A stretch of 64,000 nt of DNA. Source: a virus. The stretch spans positions 22,581-86,580 of the IMG/VR virus record IMGVR_UViG_3300046461_000342; one strand, written 5' to 3'. Positions 56,299 to 64,000 of this stretch are shown one piece after another (positions within the stretch are counted from its first letter, which is position 1; the number at the start of each line of letters is the position of its first letter). Both the position numbers and the translations under genes were made by a program. The notes beneath the pieces were generated by a model. That model was not told the DNA's origin. It did not search any database and saw only the letters and a program-made list of their open reading frames with translations.

Positions 56299-58602
56299 AT
56301 GCAGGCCCAACCTCAAGTCCACAACGGCTCTCATGTCAGCTACAGTCACCAGCCGAGCTCGATCCGCAAGCGAGATGGTGTCACTGTCCAGCCCTTCGAT
56401 CCTTTGAAGCTGCGCAATGCTATCTACGCCGCGTGGGTAGATAGCGTAGGAGCTGCCGACGATAAGGCCATCAACGAGGTGGTCACCACAGTGGTGCTCT
56501 CGCTGCCGGGTGACGTGGTTGACGTTGAGCTGATTCAGAATGCTGTGGAGATCGCGTTGATGCGGCTCCATCAGTACAAGGTCGCCAAAGCTTACATCTT
56601 GTATCGGCATCACCGGCAGGAGATGCGGCAGCTCCATGAGAAAGCGATCGATCCGAAGGGGCTCTCTGATTACATCCACGCGAGCAAGTACGCACGCTAT
56701 CTGCCTGAGTTGCTGCGCCGTGAAGTGTACGAAGAGACCGTGGCCCGCGTAGAGGGGATGCACTTGGGTCAGTTCCCCGGCATGGCGGATGAGATCCGTG
56801 AAGCGTTCAAGCTCGTCTACAGCAAGCGTGTCTTGCCTTCGATGCGCTCGATGCAGTTCGGCGGTCCGGCGATCCTCGCGAATCACAATCGACTCTACAA
56901 TTGCTCTGCGACTCATGTCGATCGTTGGGAAGCATTCAGTGAGTCGCTGTATCTGCTGCTGTCAGGTTGCGGCGTTGGATTCTCCGTGCAGTTCGATCAC
57001 GTGGAGCGGCTCTCCCCGGTGGCGCATATTGATCCGAAGAGGGTCCAGCATCACGTGGTGCAGGATACGATTGAAGGCTGGGCTGACGCGCTCAAGGCGC
57101 TGATCAACAGCTTTCAAAAAGGGACCAATCTCGAGCTGAGCTATCACAAGGTCCGGCCCGCTGGTTCTCCGCTGAAGACTTCCGGCGGTCGAGCTCCGGG
57201 TCATTTGAAGCTGAAAGAGTCGTTGGAGCGGGTGCGCGCCACCCTCTTGGCTGCGCAGGGTCGCAAGCTCCGTCCGATCGAGGCCTATCGCATCATGTGC
57301 TTCGCTGCTGATGCTGTGCTGTCTGGCGGCATCCGGCGATCAGCGATGATCTGCCTTTTCTCGCTTGAAGACAGCGAGATGATGTTCGCCAAGACGGGCA
57401 ACTGGTGGCAGACCGATCCTTGGTTCGCCAACTCGAACAATTCCGTGGTGCTGAAGCGCGATGAGGTCAAGAAGAAGCAATTCAAGCGCATTTTTCAGAT
57501 GACGCGCGAGTGGGGTGAGCCGGGATTCTTTTTCGTCAGCGACTACGATCACGCGACTAATCCGTGCTGCGAGATCAACCTGTACCCCGTTGTAACGGTG
57601 ACCCCGGAGATTCAGGCGCGTCTCGCTACCCGTGGCATCTCGGTCGAGGCGGACAGCCGTCACACGGGCTGGGCGTTCTGCAATCTGTGCGAGATCAATG
57701 CATCCAAGCTCACCAGCTACGAGGAATTCGTCGAGGCTGCCAAAGCCGCGACGCTCATCGGGACCGTGCAGGCCGCCTACACGGATATGCCGTACTTGGG
57801 CTGGGCGTCGTCGGAGATCGCCAAACGCGACGCCCTGCTGGGCATCGGCATGACTGGCATCATGGACGCCCCGCAGATTGCTCTCAACGCAGAGTACCAG
57901 CGCCAGGTCGCCGTGAAGGTGAAGGAGTGGAACCGGGAGTATGCGGCTCGCCTGGGCATCAACTCGGCGGCGCGTACGACGTGCGTGAAACCGTCGGGAA
58001 CTACGTCACTGGCCCTCGGGTGCATTGGCTCCGGGATCCACCCGCACCATGCACGCCGGTACATTCGCCGCGTCACAGCGGATGAGCTGGAGCCGGTCTT
58101 TCAGGCGTTCATGGCGGCGAATCCGAAAATGTGCCAGCGAAAGCCAGACGGCAAATGGGTCGTCGAGTTCCCCGTGCAGGCGCCGGACGGGGCGATCCTC
58201 AAGGGTGATCAGACGGCGATGCAGTTCTTGGATGCTGTGCGGTCCACGCAAGTCAACTGGGTTGTCCCGGGGACCGACCGCATGCACCCCGGATACAACG
58301 GCGGGCATCACAATGTGTCGAACACCGTCACGGTTCAGCCCGACGAGTGGGAGGCCGTGGCGAGCTACATTTGGGCGCACCGCGATGACTTCACGGGCAT
58401 CTCGTTGCTGCCGGCGTCGGCAGACAAAGATTACGCGTTCGCTCCACTGGAAGCCGTGACAACCGAGGCCGACGAGCGGCGCTGGCTCGAGCTCGTCTCC
58501 TGCTACAAGCCCATCGATTACACCGCGATACTCGAGACTGAAGATGGGACCGTGCTTTCCGCTGAGGCCGCTTGTGCGGGCGGGTTCTGCCAGATCGTGT
58601 GA
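56299..58602 (+). CDS. nrdJ: ribonucleotide reductase, class II (adenosylcobalamin-dependent)
   Basis: 767 residues. An ATP-cone (SIRKRDGVTVQPFDPLKLRN) precedes the catalytic barrel: MRSMQFGG...YNCSATH with the first active-site Cys, NPCCEINLYP (N-P-C-x-E, Cys radical site and Glu), FCNLCEIN, VKPSGTTSLALGC (phosphate loop) and the C-terminal redox Cys in ACAGGFC. The arrangement is that of monomeric B12-dependent NrdJ, so no NrdB partner is required. It reduces ribonucleotides with or without oxygen, giving dNTPs for phage replication. Host B12 would be needed. Confidence 0.93.
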   Translation: MQAQPQVHNGSHVSYSHQPSSIRKRDGVTVQPFDPLKLRNAIYAAWVDSVGAADDKAINEVVTTVVLSLPGDVVDVELIQNAVEIALMRLHQYKVAKAYILYRHHRQEMRQLHEKAIDPKGLSDYIHASKYARYLPELLRREVYEETVARVEGMHLGQFPGMADEIREAFKLVYSKRVLPSMRSMQFGGPAILANHNRLYNCSATHVDRWEAFSESLYLLLSGCGVGFSVQFDHVERLSPVAHIDPKRVQHHVVQDTIEGWADALKALINSFQKGTNLELSYHKVRPAGSPLKTSGGRAPGHLKLKESLERVRATLLAAQGRKLRPIEAYRIMCFAADAVLSGGIRRSAMICLFSLEDSEMMFAKTGNWWQTDPWFANSNNSVVLKRDEVKKKQFKRIFQMTREWGEPGFFFVSDYDHATNPCCEINLYPVVTVTPEIQARLATRGISVEADSRHTGWAFCNLCEINASKLTSYEEFVEAAKAATLIGTVQAAYTDMPYLGWASSEIAKRDALLGIGMTGIMDAPQIALNAEYQRQVAVKVKEWNREYAARLGINSAARTTCVKPSGTTSLALGCIGSGIHPHHARRYIRRVTADELEPVFQAFMAANPKMCQRKPDGKWVVEFPVQAPDGAILKGDQTAMQFLDAVRSTQVNWVVPGTDRMHPGYNGGHHNVSNTVTVQPDEWEAVASYIWAHRDDFTGISLLPASADKDYAFAPLEAVTTEADERRWLELVSCYKPIDYTAILETEDGTVLSAEAACAGGFCQIV

Positions 58603-58613
58603 AGGAGGTTCCA

Positions 58614-58832
58614 ATGGATCTAGGTTTGATGACTGAGGGCTTCGTGGAGCTGGACCCCATGAGCGGACAGTGGGTGCTACGTATCCCGCAAGCGAATGGG
58701 ACCAATGAGTACCTCGATATGCAGGAGGTGCTTGGTCTGCACCAAGGCAAAGAAGTTCGCTTGATTATCACTCCTTTAGACGTGATCGCCACGCTGGCGG
58801 AGATGATCGAACTGGGGGAGGTTGACGTCTAG
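58614..58832 (+). CDS. small hypothetical protein
   Basis: 72 residues with a textbook AAGGAGG site: MDLGLMTEGFVELDPMSGQW, a small acidic beta protein. The pattern (FVELDPMSGQWVLRI..., EVRLIITPLDVI) suggests an SH3-like fold. It sits between nrdJ and ligA and may be a regulatory or ligand-binding partner; not recognised. Confidence 0.6.
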   Translation: MDLGLMTEGFVELDPMSGQWVLRIPQANGTNEYLDMQEVLGLHQGKEVRLIITPLDVIATLAEMIELGEVDV

Positions 58833-58837
58833 CGTTT

Positions 58838-58844
58838 GGTGTAG
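58838..58844 (+). promoter_or_regulatory. GGTGTAG start-associated heptamer
   Basis: 8 nt to the ATG of the DNA ligase gene. Confidence 0.6.
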
Positions 58845-58852
58845 CTCCCGGG

Positions 58853-60775
58853 ATGGAAGATTTCCCGGAACTGTTGGATGAGGCCACTTCAAATCGAATC
58901 ATCGAACTGGAGGGGCTCATCCAGCAAGCTCGACACGCGTACTACAACAGCACGCCGACGATCGTCGACGAGGCCTACGACGCGTGGGTGGATGAGCTCT
59001 CAGCTCTGAAGCACGATAGCGCCGCGGTCACTCAGGTCGGTGCAGCGCCAGTTTCCGAGTGGACCAAGGTCTCGCACACGATCGCCATGGGCTCGTTGAG
59101 CAAGATCAACACCTTGGAAGAGCTGACTTCGTGGGTGATGTCCACGGGTAGCTCGAAATTCGCGGCGCTTCTGGTGACTGAGAAGCTCGACGGCATCTCG
59201 ATCGCTGTCGACTACGTGAAGGGGACATTTTCCCGCGCCGCCACTCGAGGTGATGGCGTTACTGGCGAAGACATATCTGCGAATGTTGCCAGGATGCAAG
59301 GCGTTCCTGGTCGCTTGCCCAAGGCATTCACCGGCACGCTTCGCGGCGAGATCGTGCTCACGAAGAGCGATCACGCCGCGCATTTTCCGCAATACGCAAA
59401 CCCTCGTAACGCCGCGAGTGGTATCGCCAAGCGTTACGATGGCCACGGGTGCGAGCACCTGACGATCATGTTCTACCAGGTCGCCGATGGGGAAGACTTC
59501 GAGTCGGAGGGCGACCAGTTCACGTGGCTTGTGCAGCAGGGGCTCAAGGTGCCGAACTGGTATGTCACGGCCATGACGCCGGGGATCCGAACGCCTCACG
59601 ATCTGTGGTTGGAATATCAGCAGTTCAAACGGGCTGAGTTGAACTACGAGATCGACGGTCTTGTGGTGCGCGTGAATGACTTGGCGAATCAGCTCGCTCT
59701 GGGTGAGGTAGACAATCGACCGAAAGGCGCGGTCGCTTTCAAGTTTGCCCCCATGACTCGCGAGTCAACGTTGCGGCGTATCGATTGGCAGGTTGGTGGG
59801 TCTGGTCGCATCACGCCCGTTGCCATATTTGATCCCGTGCGTGTGCTGGGCACGGAGATCACGAACGCTTCGCTGTACAACGTCGCGTACATCAACACTC
59901 TCGGGATAGACATCGGGGCCACGATCCTGATCGCTCGTGCACAGGATGTGATCCCGAGGGTCGCCGCTGTTCGCAAGCCGACTGGCACCGTGGCCGCTCC
60001 TCCGCTGACCTGTCCGTGCTGCGAGGGCGCAACGCAGATGGACGGGGAATACCTGATCTGCACGAACTCGATGGAGTGCTCTGCTCAGGCGGTAGGGCGC
60101 ATCAAGCGTTACGTCTCGGTGCTCGACATCAAGGAGTGGGGCGAGACGCTGATCGAGAAGCTTGTGGAGATGGAGCTCGTGGGCGACGTCGGTGACCTCT
60201 ACAAGCTGTCGGAGGCGCAGCTTGCCGACGTGGATAGGATGGGGCCGAAATCTGCGGCGAAGGTCATCAAGACCCTCTGGGCCAAGCGCAAGGTGCCTCT
60301 CGATACACTGCTGGGCTCGCTCTCTATCCCGCTCTGCGGCCCGAGCTGCATCAAGCTGGCCATGGACGCCGGCTTCGACACCTTGGAGCGCTTCAAGTCC
60401 ATCACGGTCGAGCAGCTCATGTCTGTGGAGGGGTTAGGCCCGGTGCGGGCGCGCAACATTCACGGCTGGTTGGCCAATCATGCCTGGCTGATCGACAAGC
60501 TCTTGCTCCTCGGTGTGGAGATTGAAGGCAAGCGGCACGGCACACTGTCCGGCATGAGCGTGTGCTTCACCGGCAGCTTGGCGAGGCCTCGCGCGGAGCT
60601 CGAGAACCTGGTCAAGCAGGCTGGCGGTGAGGTCAAGACATCGGTTGGGAAGAAACTCACGTACCTCGTGATGGCTGATCCGAGCTCAACCAGCTCGAAG
60701 GCTCAAGCGGCTAGGAAGAACGGCACGAACTGCGTGTCTGAGGATGAGCTGCTCAAAGTCATCGGGGTCTCGTGA
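58853..60775 (+). CDS. ligA: NAD-dependent DNA ligase
   Basis: 640 residues, close to bacterial LigA. Domain Ia (YYNSTPTIVDEAYD), adenylation motif TEKLDGIS with Lys111, the TRGDGVTGED motif, an OB fold (GAVAFKFAP), a four-Cys zinc site (CPCC...CTNSMEC), helix-hairpin-helix repeats (DRMGPKSAAKVI, SVEGLGPVRARNI) and a C-terminal BRCT (GMSVCFTGSL). It seals nicks using NAD+. The stop overlaps the next GTG (GTGA), so it is coupled to the helicase. Confidence 0.96.
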   Translation: MEDFPELLDEATSNRIIELEGLIQQARHAYYNSTPTIVDEAYDAWVDELSALKHDSAAVTQVGAAPVSEWTKVSHTIAMGSLSKINTLEELTSWVMSTGSSKFAALLVTEKLDGISIAVDYVKGTFSRAATRGDGVTGEDISANVARMQGVPGRLPKAFTGTLRGEIVLTKSDHAAHFPQYANPRNAASGIAKRYDGHGCEHLTIMFYQVADGEDFESEGDQFTWLVQQGLKVPNWYVTAMTPGIRTPHDLWLEYQQFKRAELNYEIDGLVVRVNDLANQLALGEVDNRPKGAVAFKFAPMTRESTLRRIDWQVGGSGRITPVAIFDPVRVLGTEITNASLYNVAYINTLGIDIGATILIARAQDVIPRVAAVRKPTGTVAAPPLTCPCCEGATQMDGEYLICTNSMECSAQAVGRIKRYVSVLDIKEWGETLIEKLVEMELVGDVGDLYKLSEAQLADVDRMGPKSAAKVIKTLWAKRKVPLDTLLGSLSIPLCGPSCIKLAMDAGFDTLERFKSITVEQLMSVEGLGPVRARNIHGWLANHAWLIDKLLLLGVEIEGKRHGTLSGMSVCFTGSLARPRAELENLVKQAGGEVKTSVGKKLTYLVMADPSSTSSKAQAARKNGTNCVSEDELLKVIGVS

Positions 60776-62949
60776 GCTATATTCGAGGTCAAGTAGAGAG
60801 GGTCGTTCACGCGAGCGGCACCTTTTACGTGCTCGCGTTCAGCGTCCTTGAGGGCTCCGGCTACGTGTCAGGCAAGTCCACGAAAGCCACAGGACACTTG
60901 TTTGGGCTAACTCAGGTCTTCCGGGGCTTGGTATTTGAGCTCGACGGGGAGTGGATTACGCACATCAAGTATGGCCGCCAGTTCAAGATCCGCAGCTGGC
61001 GGCCGTGGTCTAGGCACTCGCTGGACGTCAAAGCATTCTTTAGGTTTGCGGTCACGGTGTTCGAGGACAACGACCTGATGGATCGCTTCGTCGATTGTTT
61101 CGGCAACGACTCATACCAGGTCTTGATGGGCGATAGTGTCCACATGTTCGCGGCAGACAATGAGATCGCAGAGGTCGCACTGGACCAAGCGTGTGCTCGA
61201 TGGCGTGTGATCCGAGGGCTTGCTGCACTCGCCGACTTCCTGCAGGAGTACGAGCTCGGGGCCAGCCTGATCGCCGCGGTGTTCCAGAAGTTTGGCTTTG
61301 ACTCGGTCGAGGTGTTGGCCGCGAATCCGTATCGGTTGGTGGAGATCGACGGCATCTCGTTTCAGCGGGCCGATCATATCGCCGAGAAGCGGGGCGTTGA
61401 CCCCGGCGACCCACGCCGCCTAGCCGCCGCGGTCCTGTGGACGATTCGAGACCAGACACGACAGTACGGCCACCTGTACTTGCGGCGCGGCGAGATCGTC
61501 CCGTTGCTGTCCGAGCTCGTGACACGGTCGGCCGTGGCCCCGTTCCCTGTGCCGGACCTCACGCAAGCGGTCTCCGACGCCTTGGTGGGGCTTGAGCAGC
61601 ACGACGCGGTGAAGGTTGACCCGGATGTCGGCGTGTATCTCCCGGAGCTCTACATGTACGAGCGCAGCGGTGCGGCCATGCTGGCCGGGTTTCTGACCCC
61701 CGTGGAGCTCACCTTGGACTCGGAGCAGTTCCTGCCGGAGTACGAGGCCACGAACGGTATCGAGCTATCAAACCTCCAGCGTGAAGCGGTGGTGCGGCTC
61801 ATCTCGAATCGCGTGTTGGTGGTGACTGGCGCTCCCGGCACCGGCAAGACCACGCTGATCAAAACCTTCGTTCACCTGTTCAGCTCTCTTGGTATCTCCC
61901 ACGCGCTGATGGCGCCCACCGGGATCGCGTCCAAGCGTTTGTCGCATGTCACTGGGGCGCTGGCATCCACGATTCACCGAGCGTTGAAGTACGACGGCTT
62001 TAGGTGGGGCTTTGACGGCACCCAGAAGCTCGACACTCAGGCCGTGATCGTGGACGAGCTGTCCATGGTCGATCAGGAGCTCTTCTACCGGCTCCTTGAC
62101 GCGCTCGAGCCGACCACGATGCTCGTGCTGGTGGGGGATGACGCGCAGCTTCCATCGGTTGGCGCTGGCAATGTTCTGCGGGAGCTGATCGCCTGTCCCC
62201 GGATCCCGACCATCCGCTTGGAGCATGTGTTTCGACAAGCAGAGAGCAGCGATATCGTTTTGGCGGCGCACAAGATCCGTCGAGGGGAATCGCCGCTGGG
62301 CTTGCCGCCAAAGGAAGCCACGGAGTTTCAATTCGTTGAAGTCTCCAACGAGGAGACGATCGCCGAGCTCATCGTGAGAATGGCGCGCAAGCTCAAAGAG
62401 CGCGATGCAAACTTTCAGGTTTTGTCACCGAAGTACGAGGGCGCCGTCGGCGTCGACAACCTGAATGCGAGGCTCCGCGATGCTCTCAACCCTGATGTTG
62501 GGCAATCATCATGTGACTTCCTGAGCTTCAATGTCCGCGTTGGCGATCGCTTGATGGTCATTAAGAATGACTACAAGCTCAACGTGTATAACGGCGACAT
62601 CGGCAAGCTCTTAGAGGTTCACCGGGATCGCCTTAGCATCCGTATCCACGGGATCGGCCGTCACCCTGACACTGTGGTTGACATCCCTAGAGACATCGCC
62701 CCGACGATGCTCAAGCTTGCGTATGCGGTCACCGTGCACAAGAGCCAGGGTGAAGAGTTCGAGACCGTGATTCTACCCCTCGTTCGAGGCCATGGACGCA
62801 TGCTCCAGCGCAACCTTTTCTATACCGCGATCACCCGTGCTCGAAAGAAGGTCTGGCTATTGGGAGAGGTCGACGCTGTCTTGAAGGCCGTGGCGAACGC
62901 GAAGGTTCAACAGCGCAACACGGTCTTCGGGGCGTGCTTAGCCGGCTAG
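60772..62949 (+). CDS. recD2: RecD2-type SF1 helicase
   Basis: 725 residues from the GTG overlapping ligA. Walker A VVTGAPGTGKTTL (about 350-360), then MAPTGIASKRL, VIVDELSMVDQ (Walker B), LVGDDAQLPSVG, and the C-terminal YAVTVHKSQGEEFETVILP, the RecD/TraA signature. An N-terminal OB-like region and helix-hairpin-helix region are as in RecD2. A 5'-3' DNA helicase for replication or repair. The adjacent ligase and clamp loader support a replication role. Confidence 0.93.
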   Translation: MSYIRGQVERVVHASGTFYVLAFSVLEGSGYVSGKSTKATGHLFGLTQVFRGLVFELDGEWITHIKYGRQFKIRSWRPWSRHSLDVKAFFRFAVTVFEDNDLMDRFVDCFGNDSYQVLMGDSVHMFAADNEIAEVALDQACARWRVIRGLAALADFLQEYELGASLIAAVFQKFGFDSVEVLAANPYRLVEIDGISFQRADHIAEKRGVDPGDPRRLAAAVLWTIRDQTRQYGHLYLRRGEIVPLLSELVTRSAVAPFPVPDLTQAVSDALVGLEQHDAVKVDPDVGVYLPELYMYERSGAAMLAGFLTPVELTLDSEQFLPEYEATNGIELSNLQREAVVRLISNRVLVVTGAPGTGKTTLIKTFVHLFSSLGISHALMAPTGIASKRLSHVTGALASTIHRALKYDGFRWGFDGTQKLDTQAVIVDELSMVDQELFYRLLDALEPTTMLVLVGDDAQLPSVGAGNVLRELIACPRIPTIRLEHVFRQAESSDIVLAAHKIRRGESPLGLPPKEATEFQFVEVSNEETIAELIVRMARKLKERDANFQVLSPKYEGAVGVDNLNARLRDALNPDVGQSSCDFLSFNVRVGDRLMVIKNDYKLNVYNGDIGKLLEVHRDRLSIRIHGIGRHPDTVVDIPRDIAPTMLKLAYAVTVHKSQGEEFETVILPLVRGHGRMLQRNLFYTAITRARKKVWLLGEVDAVLKAVANAKVQQRNTVFGACLAG

Positions 62950-63584
62950 GCGGCAGTGGGACCGCTCATGAGCTTTTTCATGGCGGCACTTAGAGGGCGC
63001 TCGAGCAGCAATAGGATGATTTCTTCAGCGGAGAACCCTATGGCACTGACCGCTTTCCAAATTCCGCCCGAGAAGACCCCGGCGACCCCCGGGCCGGCAA
63101 AATAGATCAACACAATCTTGATGAGGATGCGTAGCAGGTGTTGCTTGGCAGCCTTGAACTCCTCGGGGTGAATCGCTTCGCCGTTCGCCCAGCGGCTGGC
63201 CACGCTTCCAAGATGGCGCGTTGCTCGGAGGTCTCTGTGGAGTGCCTTCTTGAAGGCCCCCTTGATCTCTGCACGGAACTTCCCGGAGCTGATGAGCTTT
63301 CCGAGAATGACGAACGGGTGGCTTAGGGCGTACCAGACCCCGCGTAGAACGAGCCCTCCTAGAGCTTTGATCACGGGGCCAGCGGTCTTTCCCTCGGAGA
63401 TGGAGTTGAGGCTGTCGGCGGTGAGCCCCTTCACAGTGAGTGCCGTGGAAACCCGGTCCTCACTGAAGATGCCCAAGCCACTCAGCTCCTGCAGAAATTC
63501 GTCTGCTACATGGTCGGCGAGTTCTTCCAGCGCTTCCTCTTGGGCACGCTTAAACCGCCGTAGCACGCGACTCTCAGACTCCAT
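62946..63584 (-). CDS. hypothetical protein with N-terminal RVLRRF motif and hydrophobic segments
   Basis: 212 residues from the ATG of MESESRVLRRFKRAQEE; an ATG further upstream would overlap the divergent gene. The N-terminus matches the RVAxRF-type peptide. Later segments VLRGVWYALSHPFVILGKLI and LLRILIKIVLIYFAGPGVAGVF are long and hydrophobic, so membrane association is likely. Its 3' end overlaps the helicase gene by 4 nt. Not recognised. Confidence 0.55.
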   Translation of the reverse strand: MESESRVLRRFKRAQEEALEELADHVADEFLQELSGLGIFSEDRVSTALTVKGLTADSLNSISEGKTAGPVIKALGGLVLRGVWYALSHPFVILGKLISSGKFRAEIKGAFKKALHRDLRATRHLGSVASRWANGEAIHPEEFKAAKQHLLRILIKIVLIYFAGPGVAGVFSGGIWKAVSAIGFSAEEIILLLLERPLSAAMKKLMSGPTAA

Positions 63585-63624
63585 ACTCACCCGTGCATAT
63601 TGAAGGACTATCGGTGCCCCTCGC

Positions 63625-63631
63625 GGTGTAG
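63625..63631 (+). promoter_or_regulatory. GGTGTAG start-associated heptamer
   Basis: 8 nt to the ATG of the last gene. It lies in the divergent gap after a minus-strand gene, where readthrough from upstream + genes is less direct. Confidence 0.6.
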
Positions 63632-63639
63632 GGCCGGGC

Positions 63640-64000
63640 ATGCTCAACGATCAGCGTATAGACGCCATCTTCAAAGAGATGGATGGGCTCGTGATTGAAT
63701 TGGCGTCGGACCCGAGTTCGTTGGGGCCGCAATACTTCCAGGACCTGATCGCCACCTGTCGGAACTATCTGAATCGTGTGGGGCTGGTGCTCAATGAATT
63801 GGATCGCGAGCACCTGACTGTGAGCTCGGAAGTCAGGCGCTTGGAGGCTGCCTATGAGCTCGAGCACGATGACATTCTCGCCAACGACCAGAGTGTGAAG
63901 GACCTCGGGTCATCCATCGAGGATCGTAAAGCGGCGGTTGGCTGGCGTCTACGAGAACAACGTGCGGCGCTCACTGAGGCTCGTGGTCGTCTGCACAGTC
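63640..64000 (+). CDS. hypothetical protein, truncated by window end
   Basis: At least 120 residues, helical and charged: MLNDQRIDAIFKEMDGLVIE, then YFQDLIATCRNYLNRVGLVL, then a coiled-coil-like SSIEDRKAAVGWRLREQRAA. The start is set by the heptamer. The 3' end lies outside the window. Not recognised. Confidence 0.6.
   Translation, partial: MLNDQRIDAIFKEMDGLVIELASDPSSLGPQYFQDLIATCRNYLNRVGLVLNELDREHLTVSSEVRRLEAAYELEHDDILANDQSVKDLGSSIEDRKAAVGWRLREQRAALTEARGRLHS

Overview
The window looks like part of a very large (jumbo) phage genome or a comparable large mobile replicon. The reasons are about 45 tRNA genes scattered between protein genes, very tight gene packing with ATGA/GTGA overlaps, free-standing homing-type nucleases (three HNH, one GIY-YIG), a self-contained replication module, and many small proteins I do not recognise. 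No terminase, capsid or tail gene lies here, so the phage assignment is an inference. A Gram-negative host is weakly suggested by a small secreted protein that ends in Phe. The sequence is GC-rich and most genes are on the + strand.

Layout. 1-1022 has no convincing gene and may hold a large structured RNA. 1-10.9 kb: two proteins resembling sigma factors, a zinc metallopeptidase, two DNA methyltransferases, a Uma2 nuclease, a second metallopeptidase and small hypotheticals. 10.9-22 kb: first tRNA archipelago, mixed with small genes, a J-domain protein, an HNH nuclease and several tRNA-like RNAs that are not ordinary tRNAs. 23.7-29.5 kb: two paralogous multi-PAS hybrid histidine kinases. 29.5-30.1 kb: a proteasome-type Ntn hydrolase. 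30.5-35.2 kb: second tRNA archipelago, followed by a SpoU-type RNA methyltransferase. 36.2-41 kb: a Ro60/TROVE-like VWA protein followed by a compact JAB protease / ubiquitin-like / zinc ribbon / E1 (ThiF) cluster. 42-51 kb: two more VWA proteins, a GIY-YIG nuclease, a third metallopeptidase and the RNA ligase RtcB. 51.7-62.9 kb: GroEL, two clamp-loader subunits, class II ribonucleotide reductase, NAD-dependent DNA ligase and a RecD2-type helicase.

How it may work together. The tRNAs cover all 20 amino acids. With RtcB, a Ro60-like protein, a SpoU methyltransferase and at least one candidate Y-RNA-like tRNA mimic (14341-14480), they suggest a tRNA supply, repair and quality-control programme. 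The Ubl/E1/JAB cluster, the Ntn hydrolase, GroEL and the J-domain protein suggest a parallel protein-modification and protein-quality layer. Eleven + strand start codons have the heptamer GGTGTAR/C exactly 8 nt upstream and a twelfth has it 9 nt upstream. This looks like a genome-specific expression signal and may relate to the sigma-like proteins at the left end.

All calls come from reading the sequence. No database search or folding program was run, so family names rest on visible motifs.
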